Shown: positions 54,486 to 61,749 of the stretch, one piece after another
Layout of the letters: each line of letters starts with the position of its first letter
Numbering within the stretch: the stretch's first letter is position 1
Origin: Aeromicrobium wangtongii
GTDB taxonomy: Bacteria; Actinomycetota; Actinomycetes; Propionibacteriales; Nocardioidaceae
Reading direction: 5' to 3'
Length of the DNA: 64,000 nt
Assembly: GCF_024584515.1 (NCBI RefSeq)
Contig: NZ_CP102173.1
Span: 2,666,001-2,730,000, forward strand
Position numbers and translations under genes: made by a program
Notes under the pieces: model-generated
Databases searched by the model: none
Told to the model about the DNA's origin: nothing
What the model saw: only the letters and a program-made list of their open reading frames with translations

Positions 54486-54560
54486 ATGGGCAAGACTGGC
54501 CGCAAGCGTCGCGCACGTCGCAAGAAGGGCGCCAACCACGGAAAGCGCCCCAACGCGTGA
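54486..54560 (+). CDS. 50S ribosomal protein bL37 (24 residues)
   Basis: A 24-residue, strongly basic protein beginning MGKTGRKRRARRKKG and ending ANHGKRPNA. It closely resembles bL37, the tiny large-subunit protein seen in mycobacterial ribosome structures, whose C-terminus also reads ANHGKRPN. GGAGGA precedes the ATG with ideal spacing, the best Shine-Dalgarno sequence in the region, and a strong terminator follows 18 nt after the stop. Confidence 0.88.
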   Translation: MGKTGRKRRARRKKGANHGKRPNA

Positions 54561-54578
54561 TCTGAGTGCACCTGCACC

Positions 54579-54609
54579 GAAGCCCCCGTCCATGATGGAC
54601 GGGGGCTTC
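54579..54609. terminator. Hairpin between convergent bL37 and rsrA
   Basis: A perfect 13-bp stem (54579-54591 with 54597-54609) with a 5-nt loop. It can serve both convergent transcripts. No U-run is present. Confidence 0.75.
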
Positions 54610-54632
54610 GTCGTACGTGGGATGCGAAGGAG

Positions 54633-54908
54633 CTAGGCGCGCTGCTCGGTGATCTGGACCTGCACGGTCCGGATCCTCATCAGCACCTTCTCGCGCAGTG
54701 GATCGGGCGCGACCTCCGAGCACGAGCGGGACACCAGCGACTTCACGACGCGCTCCAGGTCGTACTCGGTCAGGCAGCTCGTGCACTCGTCGATGTGCGA
54801 CTGGATCTCGGCCGAGCTCGCGGTGTCGATCTCGTGGTCGATGAACAGGTAGAGATTCTCCAGGGCCTTCTCGCAGTCGGGGCCCTCGCAGTTGCTCGAC
54901 GTCGTCAT
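54633..54908 (-). CDS. rsrA: Zinc-containing anti-sigma factor RsrA
   Basis: This 91-residue anti-sigma factor holds SigR inactive until thiol oxidation. The ZAS-family motif HxxxCxxC is at residues 38-45 (HIDECTSC), and Cys12 matches the Streptomyces RsrA Cys11 that forms the trigger disulfide; Cys7 is additional. ATG 54908 overlaps the sigR stop by 4 bp (ATGA), so sigma and anti-sigma are made together. It converges on bL37. Confidence 0.95.
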   Translation of the reverse strand: MTTSSNCEGPDCEKALENLYLFIDHEIDTASSAEIQSHIDECTSCLTEYDLERVVKSLVSRSCSEVAPDPLREKVLMRIRTVQVQITEQRA

Positions 54909-55534
54909 GCCTTGTCACCCGCTCCCGTCACTGCCATGCCACGATCGCGGGCGTAGTCGGCCAGCATCTCGCGCAGCAGTCGGCGTCCACGGTGCAGACG
55001 CGACATCACGGTGCCGATCGGCGTGCCCATGATCTCGGCGATCTCCTTGTACGGAAAACCTTCGACATCGGCCAGGTACACCGCGTACCGGAAGTCGTCC
55101 GGGAGCGCCTGCAAAGCATCCTTGACGTCGCTGTCAGGCAGGTGCTCGAGCGCCTCCATCTCGGCCGACTTGAGGCCGGACGATCCGTGGGACTCGGCCC
55201 GCGCGATCTGCCAGTCCTCGATCTCGTCGGTGACCTGCTGCGGCTGGCGCTGCTTCTTGCGGTACGTGTTGATGTACGTGTTGGTCAAGATGCGGTACAG
55301 CCAGGCCTTGAGGTTCGTGCCCGGCTTGAACTGGTGGAACGCGCTGAACGCCTTCGAGTACGTTTCCTGGACCAGATCCTCGGCATCGTGCGGGTTGCGC
55401 GTCATGCGCAGCGCAGCCGAGTACAACTGGTCGAGGAAGGGCAGCGCGTCGACCTCGAAGCGTGCTTGCTTCTGCTCCGGGGTCTCGGTGTCCCGTGCGT
55501 CGGGAACGTCAGGGGTTTCGGGGGTGACGGTCAT
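54905..55534 (-). CDS. sigR: ECF sigma factor SigR (thiol-oxidative stress)
   Basis: This 209-residue ECF sigma factor has region 2 ([20 protein letters not shown], -10 recognition) and region 4 ([26 protein letters not shown], helix-turn-helix for -35). The short form starts at ATG 55534, 8 nt after TAGGCT, and looks leaderless. An in-frame ATG at 55618, with GGAGG five bases upstream, would add 28 residues; it lies just downstream of an exact SigR promoter. Streptomyces coelicolor makes a similar extended, unstable SigR' from its autoregulated promoter. SigR controls thioredoxin, mycothiol and translation genes. Confidence 0.95.
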   Translation of the reverse strand: MTVTPETPDVPDARDTETPEQKQARFEVDALPFLDQLYSAALRMTRNPHDAEDLVQETYSKAFSAFHQFKPGTNLKAWLYRILTNTYINTYRKKQRQPQQVTDEIEDWQIARAESHGSSGLKSAEMEALEHLPDSDVKDALQALPDDFRYAVYLADVEGFPYKEIAEIMGTPIGTVMSRLHRGRRLLREMLADYARDRGMAVTGAGDKA

Positions 55535-55542
55535 CGCATCCC

Positions 55543-55548
55543 AGCCTA
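55543..55548 (-). promoter_or_regulatory. -10 hexamer TAGGCT for the short SigR
   Basis: TAGGCT on the minus strand ends 8 nt before ATG 55534; the presumed constitutive sigR promoter. Confidence 0.55.
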
Positions 55549-55637
55549 CTCCCGGGGGCCGAGTCCCGCGCAGCGGCGTGATCGTACGATCCAGCGCCGG
55601 ATGGGTCTGTGTCAGCATGTGTCCTCCTGCCGTGTTC

Positions 55638-55663
55638 AACGGCGGGAGGGGGGCCGCTATTCC
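55638..55663 (-). promoter_or_regulatory. Autoregulatory SigR promoter for the extended SigR
   Basis: GGAAT (55663-55659) and GTT (55640-55638) on the minus strand are 18 bp apart, the exact SigR consensus. Transcription would begin near 55631, just upstream of GGAGG and the in-frame ATG 55618. The -35 overlaps the last codons of the SRAP gene. Confidence 0.85.
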
Positions 55664-56382
55664 GTCGGGAGCGGCGCGATCAGCTCGGGCCCGTTGTTGC
55701 GGACGTTGTTGACCGCGGTGGACACCGGGTACGCGGCCAGCCGCCCCGGGGCGGCGGGGATCAACAGGTCCAGCAGCTCGTCGGTGGCCCGCGGGGCGGG
55801 GTCGAGCCAGGTGTCGTAGGCATCCTCCGGCAGGAACATCGGCATGCGCTCGTGGATGTGGCCCAGGTCGTCCTCGGCGGTGGTGGTCAAGATCGTGTAG
55901 CTGACGACCCACTCATCGGCCTCGCGGTCCTTCCAGAACTCGTAGAGACCGGCCATCGCCAGGACCGAGCCATCCTTGGGCGTGATGTAGAAGGGCTGCT
56001 TGACCGGCTTCTTCTTGCCGTCCTGCGGCTCCCCCGCGTACCACTCGTAGTAGCCGTCGGCCGGCACCAGCGCCCGGCGCTTGGCGAAGGCCTTCTTGAA
56101 CGCCGGCTTCTCCGCGACGGTCTCCGAGCGCGCATTGATCATGCGGTTGCCGATCGACGGGTCCTTGGCCCAGCTGGGGATGAGCCCCCACCGGGCGGTC
56201 AGCAGCTCGCGGTGCACGGCGGGCGCCGAGGCGTCCTCGCGTCGCCCGATCACGACGGGCGCCAGCTTGGTGGGCGCCATGTTGTAGTCGGCCTCGAGCT
56301 CGACGAAGGAGTTGGCCAGATCGGTCTCGAACACCCGGCTGAGGGTCGAGGACGTCTGGGTCGTCGCATAGCGGCCGCACAT
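55657..56382 (-). CDS. SOS response-associated peptidase (SRAP/HMCES/YedK family)
   Basis: This 241-residue protein crosslinks to abasic sites in single-stranded DNA through Cys2. The N-terminus MCGRYA exposes the catalytic cysteine after Met removal. The other conserved residues appear in [14 protein letters not shown] (Asn), [12 protein letters not shown] (Glu) and [13 protein letters not shown] (His). The start is certain because Cys2 must follow Met1. It is transcribed in the same direction as sigR and its 3' end carries the -35 element of the SigR promoter. Confidence 0.94.
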   Translation of the reverse strand: MCGRYATTQTSSTLSRVFETDLANSFVELEADYNMAPTKLAPVVIGRREDASAPAVHRELLTARWGLIPSWAKDPSIGNRMINARSETVAEKPAFKKAFAKRRALVPADGYYEWYAGEPQDGKKKPVKQPFYITPKDGSVLAMAGLYEFWKDREADEWVVSYTILTTTAEDDLGHIHERMPMFLPEDAYDTWLDPAPRATDELLDLLIPAAPGRLAAYPVSTAVNNVRNNGPELIAPLPTE

Positions 56383-56472
56383 GCGTCCAGCGTGCCACAG
56401 CGCACCGACACGACGCTGCGCCCGACCGGCCCGGGCACGGCGTTCGGGCAGGCTGTCCGGTATGAATGGATC

Positions 56473-56958
56473 ATGACCCTCTTGCGCATAGTGGCCCGCC
56501 CGATGCTCGCGTCGATGTTCGTCTACGGGGGCGCGATGGCGCTCAAGCAGCCCGGCGCGCGCGCCGCGAAGGCGCAGCCGGTGGCCGACCTGATCAAGAA
56601 GATCGCCCCGCAGGTGCCGGTCAGCGGCTCGAGCGTGACCCGCGTCAACGGCGCCGTGCAGCTCACCGCCGGCCTGGGGCTGGCCACCGGGCACCTGCCC
56701 CGGCTGTCGGCGTTCGTCCTGGCCGTGACGCTGCCGCCCACGACGGTCGTCGGCCACCGCTACTGGGACGAGACCGACCCGGCCGCCCGCACCAACCAGC
56801 GCATCCACTTCATGAAGAACATGGCACTGACCGGCGGCCTGCTGATGGCGACGCTCGACCCGGAGCCGCACAAGAAGTTCATCGGCCGGCGCGCCAAGGA
56901 CAAGGTCACGGGCGCGGCCGCCTCGGTCGCCGATCAGCTGGAGAGCCTGCGCGGCTGA
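56473..56958 (+). CDS. DoxX family membrane protein
   Basis: This 161-residue protein has about four membrane helices and the DoxX-family pattern MLASMFVYGGAMALKQPG near the start and FMKNMALTGGLLMATLD later. Some DoxX proteins work with superoxide dismutase or thiosulfate sulfurtransferase in oxidative-stress responses; here the neighbours sigR and SRAP fit a stress context, but that is inference. A charged C-terminal tail follows the last helix. Confidence 0.88.
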   Translation: MTLLRIVARPMLASMFVYGGAMALKQPGARAAKAQPVADLIKKIAPQVPVSGSSVTRVNGAVQLTAGLGLATGHLPRLSAFVLAVTLPPTTVVGHRYWDETDPAARTNQRIHFMKNMALTGGLLMATLDPEPHKKFIGRRAKDKVTGAAASVADQLESLRG

Positions 56959-56978
56959 TCGTGCGGGCGTCCCGGCGA

Positions 56979-56984
56979 TAGGCT
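56979..56984 (+). promoter_or_regulatory. -10 hexamer TAGGCT, leaderless aroA-rsgA
   Basis: TAGGCT ends 8 nt before ATG 56993. Confidence 0.55.
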
Positions 56985-56992
56985 GACCTGCG

Positions 56993-58279
56993 ATGACTGC
57001 CCCTCTGCCCTGGCCCGCGCCCCATCGCGACACGCCGTTCGTCGGCGACGTGATGGTGCCCGGCTCCAAGTCCCTGACCAACCGCGTCCTGATCCTGGCT
57101 GCCCTGGGCGACGGACCGTCGGTCATCACCCGTCCGCTGGCCTCCCGCGACACCGACCTGATGGCCGCGGCGCTCACCGCGCTCGGCGCGACGATCGAGC
57201 GCGACGCCACGACCTGGACGGTCACCCCGCCGGCGGCGGTGCGCACCGACGCCGTGACGATCGACTGCGGGCTGGCCGGCACGGTCATGCGCTTCGTGCC
57301 GCTGCTGGCGGCGCTGGGCGGCGCCCCGGTGACGTTCGACGGCGACGAGCACGCCCGCGTCCGCCCCATGGCGACGACCATCGCGACGCTGCGCAGCCTG
57401 GGCCTGCAGGTCGACGACGAAGGACGCGGCAGCCTGCCGTTCACGGTGCACGCGACCGGCGGCGTGACCGGCGGCGAGATCCGGATCGACGCCTCCGCGT
57501 CCAGCCAGTTCGTGTCGGCGCTGCTGCTGGTCGGCGCCCGGTTCGAGAAGGGGCTCGACCTGCGCCACACCGGATCGTCCCTTCCGTCGATGCCGCACAT
57601 CGACATGACGGTCGCCGAGCTGCGCCGCCGCGGCGTCCGTATCGACACCGACGAGCCGGGCCGCTGGATCGTCCATCCCGGCACCATCCGGGCCCTCGAC
57701 GTCGAGATCGAGCCCGATCTGTCCAATGCCGGCGTGTTCATCGCCGGTGCCCTCGTCACCGGCGGCAGCGTCCGCGTCCGCAGCTGGCCGCGTCACACCG
57801 ACCAGGCAGGCGACGCGTGGCGCACCATCGTGCCCGCCTTCGGTGGCACGGTCGCCGAGGACGGCGCCGATCTGCTGTTCTCCGCCGGCGAGAGCCTGAC
57901 CGGCGTCGAGCTGGACCTGCACGACGTCGGCGAGCTGACCCCGGTCATCGCCGCGATGGCGGCGCTCGCCGACGGACCGTCCCGGCTGAGCGGTGTCGCG
58001 CACCTGCGCGGGCACGAGACGGACCGACTGGCCGCCCTCGTCACCGAGATCAACCGGCTCGGCGGGGACGCCGAGGAGCTCGAGGACGGCCTGCTGGTCC
58101 GGCCCCGGCCGCTGCACGCCGAGACGTTCCGGACCTACGACGACCACCGGATGGCCCACGCGGCCGTCGTCCTCGGGCTGCGGGTGCCCGGTCTGCTGGT
58201 CGAGAACGTCGACACGACGATCAAGACCTATCCCGACTTCGCGCCGGTGTGGGAACGACTCATGACGCAGGCGCCATGA
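56993..58279 (+). CDS. aroA: 3-Phosphoshikimate 1-carboxyvinyltransferase (EPSP synthase)
   Basis: This 428-residue shikimate-pathway enzyme joins shikimate-3-phosphate and PEP. The active-site segments PGSKSLTNRVLILAALG (about 22-38), GLAGTVMRFVPLLAALG (about 93-109; the usual GNAGT reads GLAGT) and TYDDHRMAHA (about 380-389) are present. The GLAGT variant is common in actinobacterial enzymes. It overlaps rsgA by 4 bp. Confidence 0.96.
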   Translation: MTAPLPWPAPHRDTPFVGDVMVPGSKSLTNRVLILAALGDGPSVITRPLASRDTDLMAAALTALGATIERDATTWTVTPPAAVRTDAVTIDCGLAGTVMRFVPLLAALGGAPVTFDGDEHARVRPMATTIATLRSLGLQVDDEGRGSLPFTVHATGGVTGGEIRIDASASSQFVSALLLVGARFEKGLDLRHTGSSLPSMPHIDMTVAELRRRGVRIDTDEPGRWIVHPGTIRALDVEIEPDLSNAGVFIAGALVTGGSVRVRSWPRHTDQAGDAWRTIVPAFGGTVAEDGADLLFSAGESLTGVELDLHDVGELTPVIAAMAALADGPSRLSGVAHLRGHETDRLAALVTEINRLGGDAEELEDGLLVRPRPLHAETFRTYDDHRMAHAAVVLGLRVPGLLVENVDTTIKTYPDFAPVWERLMTQAP

Positions 58280-59322
58280 GGGAGCGCGACGAGCACGAGC
58301 GCTTCGACCGTCCGCGGCGGCACACCAAGCCGCGGACGAAGGTCCGGCCCAACTACGACGATGCCGCCACCGCCCGCGTCGTGACGATCGACCGGGGCCG
58401 CTACACCGTGACGCTGGACCCTTCGACAGGCTCAGGCCCTTCGACAGGCTCAGGGGGCGGGGACGGCTCAGGGGGCGATGGGGGCAGCCGGACGATCACG
58501 GCGATGAAGTCGCGCAACCTGGGACGCAAGGGGGTCGTGGTCGGCGACCACGTCCGCGTCGTCGGCGACGTCAGCGGAGCCGAGGGGTCGCTGGCGCGCA
58601 TCGTCGAGGTGACCCCGCGGCGCACCGTGCTGCGGCGCACCGCGGACGACGACGACCCCATCGAGCGCATCATCGTGGCCAATGCCGACCAGCTGGTCAT
58701 CGTCGCCGCACTGGCCGATCCACCGCCCCGCCCAGGCCTGATCGATCGCTGCCTCGTCGCCGCCTTCGACGCCGGCATGGAGCCACTGGTGTGCCTCACC
58801 AAGTCCGATCTCGGCTCCCCCGACGAGCTCGTCGCGATGCTCGAGCCGCTCGGCGTCCGGGTCGTCGTGACCCGCCAGGACGGTGACCTGGACAGCGTCC
58901 GTGACGCCCTGCGGGACCGCACGAGCGTCCTGGTCGGCCACAGCGGCGTCGGCAAGTCGACGCTGGTCAACGCACTGGTGCCCGATGCCAACCGGTCGGT
59001 GAGCTACGTCAACGCCGTGACCGGCCGCGGCCGGCACACCTCGACCTCGGCGATCAGCCTCGAGCTGCCGTTCGGCGGCTGGATCATCGACACCCCCGGC
59101 ATCCGCTCGTTCGGCCTGGCCCATGTCGAGGTCGACGACCTCATCAAGGCCTTCCCGGACCTGCAGGACGTCACGCGCGACTGCCCCCGCGGATGCCTGC
59201 ACTCGGCCACCGAGCCGGAGTGCGCGCTGGACGTCGCGGTGGCCGACGGGACGCTGGCGCCCGAGCGGGTGGAGTCGTTCCGGCGCATCCTGGCCAGCAT
59301 GAACCAGCGCGACGACTACTGA
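58276..59322 (+). CDS. rsgA: Ribosome small subunit-dependent GTPase RsgA
   Basis: This 348-residue circularly permuted GTPase helps 30S maturation. An N-terminal OB fold is followed by the permuted G motifs: TKSD (G4, near residue 175), GHSGVGKSTLVNAL (G1, about 222-235) and DTPGIR (G3), then the zinc knuckle with CPRGCLHSATEPEC. The OB domain is interrupted near residues 48-70 by a low-complexity Gly/Ser/Pro insert encoded by two tandem copies of an 18-bp repeat. ATG 58276 overlaps the aroA stop. Confidence 0.95.
   Translation: MRERDEHERFDRPRRHTKPRTKVRPNYDDAATARVVTIDRGRYTVTLDPSTGSGPSTGSGGGDGSGGDGGSRTITAMKSRNLGRKGVVVGDHVRVVGDVSGAEGSLARIVEVTPRRTVLRRTADDDDPIERIIVANADQLVIVAALADPPPRPGLIDRCLVAAFDAGMEPLVCLTKSDLGSPDELVAMLEPLGVRVVVTRQDGDLDSVRDALRDRTSVLVGHSGVGKSTLVNALVPDANRSVSYVNAVTGRGRHTSTSAISLELPFGGWIIDTPGIRSFGLAHVEVDDLIKAFPDLQDVTRDCPRGCLHSATEPECALDVAVADGTLAPERVESFRRILASMNQRDDY
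58419..58454 (+). repeat. Two 18-bp repeats inserted in frame in rsgA
   Basis: CCCTTCGACAGGCTCAGG occurs twice in tandem (58419-58436 and 58437-58454), with partial GGCTCAGGG copies just after. Sequences of this CCTTCGACAxGCTCAGG type are common dispersed palindromic elements in actinobacterial genomes. They encode PSTGSG repeats here and keep the frame. Confidence 0.8.
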
Positions 59323-59373
59323 TCGACCCGTCCTCGCAGGTGTGCCGCGACGTCGGCGTGGTCCCGCACGCCG

Positions 59374-59379
59374 TACCCT
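59374..59379 (+). promoter_or_regulatory. -10 hexamer TACCCT, leaderless hisN
   Basis: TACCCT ends 7 nt before ATG 59387. Confidence 0.55.
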
Positions 59380-59386
59380 GAGGGTC

Positions 59387-60304
59387 ATGGCTCACTCGTA
59401 CAACGACGACCTGCGCCTCGCCCACGTGCTCGCCGACAACGCCGACAACTTGTCGATGGAACGGTTCCTGGCCAACGACCTGCAGGTCGACACGAAGCCG
59501 GACATGACGTACGTGACCGAGTCCGACCAGGCCGTGGAGGCCGCGATCCGGCGCACCCTCAAGTCCGCCCGTGGACGCGATGTCGTCCTCGGCGAGGAGC
59601 AGGGTCAGGACGCCGTCGAGTCGGTCGGCGGCCGACGATGGATCGTCGACCCGATCGACGGCACCGCCAACTTCGTGCGCGGCGTCCCCGTCTGGGCCAC
59701 GCTGATCGCCTTGGAGGAGGACGGCGAGATCGTCGCCGGCTGCGTCTCCGCCCCCGCCCTCGGGCGCCGCTGGTGGGCCAGCAAGGGCACCGGCGCGTTC
59801 ACCGGCAAGTCCTTGATGTCATCGCGCCAGATCAAGGTCTCCCAGGTATCCGACCTGGAGGCCGCCTCGCTGTCGTACGCCTCGCTCGGCGGCTGGGACG
59901 TCATCGGCAAGGGGCAGGCCTTCGCCGCCCTGATGCGCCGCTGCTGGCGCACCCGCGCGTACGGCGACTTCTGGTCGTACATGCTGCTGGCCGAGGGTGC
60001 CGTCGACATCGCGACCGAGCCCGAGCTGAACCTGTGGGACATGGCGGCCCTCGACATCATCGTGCGTGAGGCGGGCGGCACGTTCACGAGCCTCGCGGGG
60101 GCCCCGGGCCCGTGGGGCGACAACGCGCTGGCGTCCAACGGCCGGCTGCACGATGCGGCGATGGCCTATGTCGGCCACTTCCCCGACCAGGGGCCGCCCG
60201 ACCAGTCGTGGACCGACGAGCCCGAGGACGACGCGCCGCCCGCGGAACCCAGCAACGTCCACGCCTTCGAGTTCTCCCGGGAGCCGGCGGACGAACGTCC
60301 CTGA
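59387..60304 (+). CDS. hisN: Histidinol-phosphatase, inositol monophosphatase family
   Basis: This 305-residue Mg-dependent phosphatase has the IMPase motifs VLGEEQG (about 68-74), DPIDGTANFVRG (about 88-99) and WDMAALDIIVREAGG (about 215-229). Actinobacterial members beside aroA/rsgA are typically HisN, which acts on histidinol phosphate. A 40-residue acidic, proline-rich C-terminal extension follows the catalytic domain. An inositol or other sugar phosphatase role remains possible. Confidence 0.87.
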   Translation: MAHSYNDDLRLAHVLADNADNLSMERFLANDLQVDTKPDMTYVTESDQAVEAAIRRTLKSARGRDVVLGEEQGQDAVESVGGRRWIVDPIDGTANFVRGVPVWATLIALEEDGEIVAGCVSAPALGRRWWASKGTGAFTGKSLMSSRQIKVSQVSDLEAASLSYASLGGWDVIGKGQAFAALMRRCWRTRAYGDFWSYMLLAEGAVDIATEPELNLWDMAALDIIVREAGGTFTSLAGAPGPWGDNALASNGRLHDAAMAYVGHFPDQGPPDQSWTDEPEDDAPPAEPSNVHAFEFSREPADERP

Positions 60305-60332
60305 AGCATCGCCTTGGGGGTGTGACCGGCGC

Positions 60333-60338
60333 TACAGT
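60333..60338 (+). promoter_or_regulatory. -10 hexamer TACAGT of the CBS-domain gene
   Basis: TACAGT lies 26 bp before ATG 60365, leaving a leader of about 20 nt that includes AAGGAG. This gene is therefore not leaderless. Confidence 0.5.
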
Positions 60339-60364
60339 GCGAGGATCCGATGAAGGAGCCCGCC

Positions 60365-60796
60365 ATGCGTGTCCAGGACGTACTGACCTCCAAGGGAAGC
60401 ACCGAGGTCTTCACCATCTCCCCCGGCGCCACGGTTCGCGAGCTGCTGGACGTGCTCGCCGAGCTGAACGTCGGTGCCCTCGTCGTCAGTGATGACGGCA
60501 CCTCGATGCTCGGCATCGTGTCCGAGCGTGACATCGTCCGCAAGCTGCGCGGTGTGCAGGACGCCAGCTCCGTGACGGTCGCCGACCTCATGACCACCGA
60601 TGTGCAGGTGTGCTCCCCCGACGACTCGTTCAAGGCGCTGATGGCCGTCATGACCGAGCACCGTGTGCGCCACGTGCCGGTGATCGACGACGGACACCTG
60701 CTCGGCGTGCTGAGCATCGGCGATGCCGTCAAGCACCGGATGGATCAGCTGGAGTTCGAGCGCGACCAGCTGAACAGCTACGTCGCCGGCGGCTGA
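60365..60796 (+). CDS. CBS-domain pair protein
   Basis: This 143-residue protein consists of two CBS domains (about 8-65 and 75-130), each ending in the typical G(I/V)xSxxDxxK pattern (GIVSERDIVRK and GVLSIGDAVKH). Such Bateman modules bind adenine nucleotides or SAM and sense energy state. Start 60365 is set by AAGGAG six bases upstream; ATG 60350 would overlap that site. The partner protein is unknown. Confidence 0.88.
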   Translation: MRVQDVLTSKGSTEVFTISPGATVRELLDVLAELNVGALVVSDDGTSMLGIVSERDIVRKLRGVQDASSVTVADLMTTDVQVCSPDDSFKALMAVMTEHRVRHVPVIDDGHLLGVLSIGDAVKHRMDQLEFERDQLNSYVAGG

Positions 60797-60821
60797 CCGC
60801 CCGCGCGTCGGCGATGTGCCG

Positions 60822-60827
60822 CATACT
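60822..60827 (+). promoter_or_regulatory. -10-like hexamer CATACT before arfB
   Basis: CATACT ends 8 nt before ATG 60836. Confidence 0.45.
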
Positions 60828-60835
60828 GGCCGACG

Positions 60836-61246
60836 ATGAGTCATGACGGACGCCTGAGCCTGCCCGAGGGCGAGATGAGCTGGCGCTTCTCCCGGTCGTC
60901 CGGGCCGGGCGGCCAGCACGTCAACACGACCGACAGCCGCGTCGAGCTGATCTGGTCGCTCGCCGACACCACTGCCCTGTCCCCCGCGCAGAAGGAGCTT
61001 GCCGCGACCCGGCTGGCCGGACGTCTGGTCGACGGGACCATCACCGTGGTGTCGTCGCAGTACCGGTCGCAGCACCGCAACCGCGAGGCCGCACGCGTCC
61101 GCCTCGAAGAGCTCGTCGGCCAGGCCATCGTCCCGGAGAAGGCGCGGCGCACGACGAAACCGAGCCGGCGGGCGAAGCAGCGCCGTCTGGACACCAAGAA
61201 GCGCCGCGGGGCGATCAAGCAGGGCCGCAGCGGGACGTGGGAATAG
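60836..61246 (+). CDS. arfB: Peptidyl-tRNA hydrolase ArfB, ribosome rescue factor
   Basis: This 136-residue factor rescues stalled ribosomes. It has the GGQ motif in [19 protein letters not shown] (about residues 21-39) and a long, highly basic C-terminal tail (RRTTKPSRRAKQRRLDTKKRRG) that enters the mRNA channel. It lacks the stop-codon recognition domains of RF1/RF2. Its last codons overlap the GGAAT of the SigR-type site before the L36 gene. Confidence 0.94.
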   Translation: MSHDGRLSLPEGEMSWRFSRSSGPGGQHVNTTDSRVELIWSLADTTALSPAQKELAATRLAGRLVDGTITVVSSQYRSQHRNREAARVRLEELVGQAIVPEKARRTTKPSRRAKQRRLDTKKRRGAIKQGRSGTWE

Positions 61247-61269
61247 CCCGCGGGTGGGAATCGTTGTCA
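61240..61269 (+). promoter_or_regulatory. SigR-consensus promoter and Zur-like box before zinc-free L36
   Basis: GGAAT (61240-61244) and GTT (61263-61265) are 18 bp apart, the exact SigR consensus. Overlapping it is TGGGAATCGTTGTCA (61255-61269), which matches the mycobacterial Zur core TGAAAATCATTTTCA at 11 of 15 positions. CCGGGAA-GA-TTCCCGG (61276-61291) is a further palindrome in the leader. Confidence 0.6.
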
Positions 61270-61309
61270 TCTGTCCGGGAAGATTCCCGGTCACGGAAGG
61301 ACGATCGCC

Positions 61310-61432
61310 ATGAAGGTCCGCAACTCGCTGTCATCGCTGAAGAACCAGGCCGGCTCGCAGGTCGTGCGTCGCCGCGGCCGCACGTTCGTCATCAACAAGG
61401 CCAATCCCCGCCTGAAGGCCCGCCAGGGCTGA
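61310..61432 (+). CDS. rpmJ: 50S ribosomal protein L36, cysteine-free type B
   Basis: A 40-residue protein beginning [19 protein letters not shown] and ending NPRLKARQG. It has no cysteines, so it is the zinc-independent (C-) paralogue that replaces zinc-binding L36. In Streptomyces and Mycobacterium this paralogue is repressed by Zur. AAGGA lies 8 nt before the ATG. The upstream region carries both a Zur-like box and a SigR-type promoter. Confidence 0.93.
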   Translation: MKVRNSLSSLKNQAGSQVVRRRGRTFVINKANPRLKARQG

Positions 61433-61445
61433 CCAGCCGGCACCG

Positions 61446-61476
61446 TGCCCCGATCCGCCCGCGGCGGGTCGGGGCA
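61446..61476 (+). terminator. Hairpin terminator after L36
   Basis: A 14-bp stem with one G-T pair (61446-61459 with 61463-61476) and a 3-nt loop, 13 nt after the stop. Confidence 0.75.
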
Positions 61477-61538
61477 TCTGCATGATTGGCCGCCCCTCCG
61501 GCGGGTACCCGCTGCGGAACCGACACCTTGGAGGAACC

Positions 61539-61700
61539 GTGACCGAAGCCCCGCCCGAGCCCGGACTGCCCGAGCAGGACGCCCCCGAGAAGCCAGAGGC
61601 GCCCGATCTGCCGGACCCGGCCTTCCCCGAGGCGCTGCCCGATGCCGAGCCGGGCGCCGAGCCCGATCGCGAACCGGCCACCGAGCCCGCAGCCGAGTAG
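61539..61700 (+). CDS. Small acidic Pro/Glu-rich protein, unknown function
   Basis: A 53-residue protein composed almost entirely of P, E, A and D (for example PEPGLPEQDAPEKPEAPDLP), without membrane segment or signal peptide, so probably disordered. GGAGGA five bases before GTG 61539 supports translation; an ATG at 61482 in the same frame has no ribosome-binding site. I do not recognise a family. Confidence 0.55.
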   Translation: MTEAPPEPGLPEQDAPEKPEAPDLPDPAFPEALPDAEPGAEPDREPATEPAAE

Positions 61701-61736
61701 AGCGCGGCGTGCCCGGCCGCGTGCCCGGGCACGCCC

Positions 61737-61742
61737 TAGGCT
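61737..61742 (+). promoter_or_regulatory. -10 hexamer TAGGCT, leaderless histidine phosphatase gene
   Basis: TAGGCT ends 7 nt before ATG 61750. Confidence 0.6.
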
Positions 61743-61749
61743 TTCGGCC

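Noticed and set aside
61257-61282. Second GGAAT before the L36 gene
   Set aside because: No GTT at 18 or 19 bp; only the GGAAT at 61240 fits.
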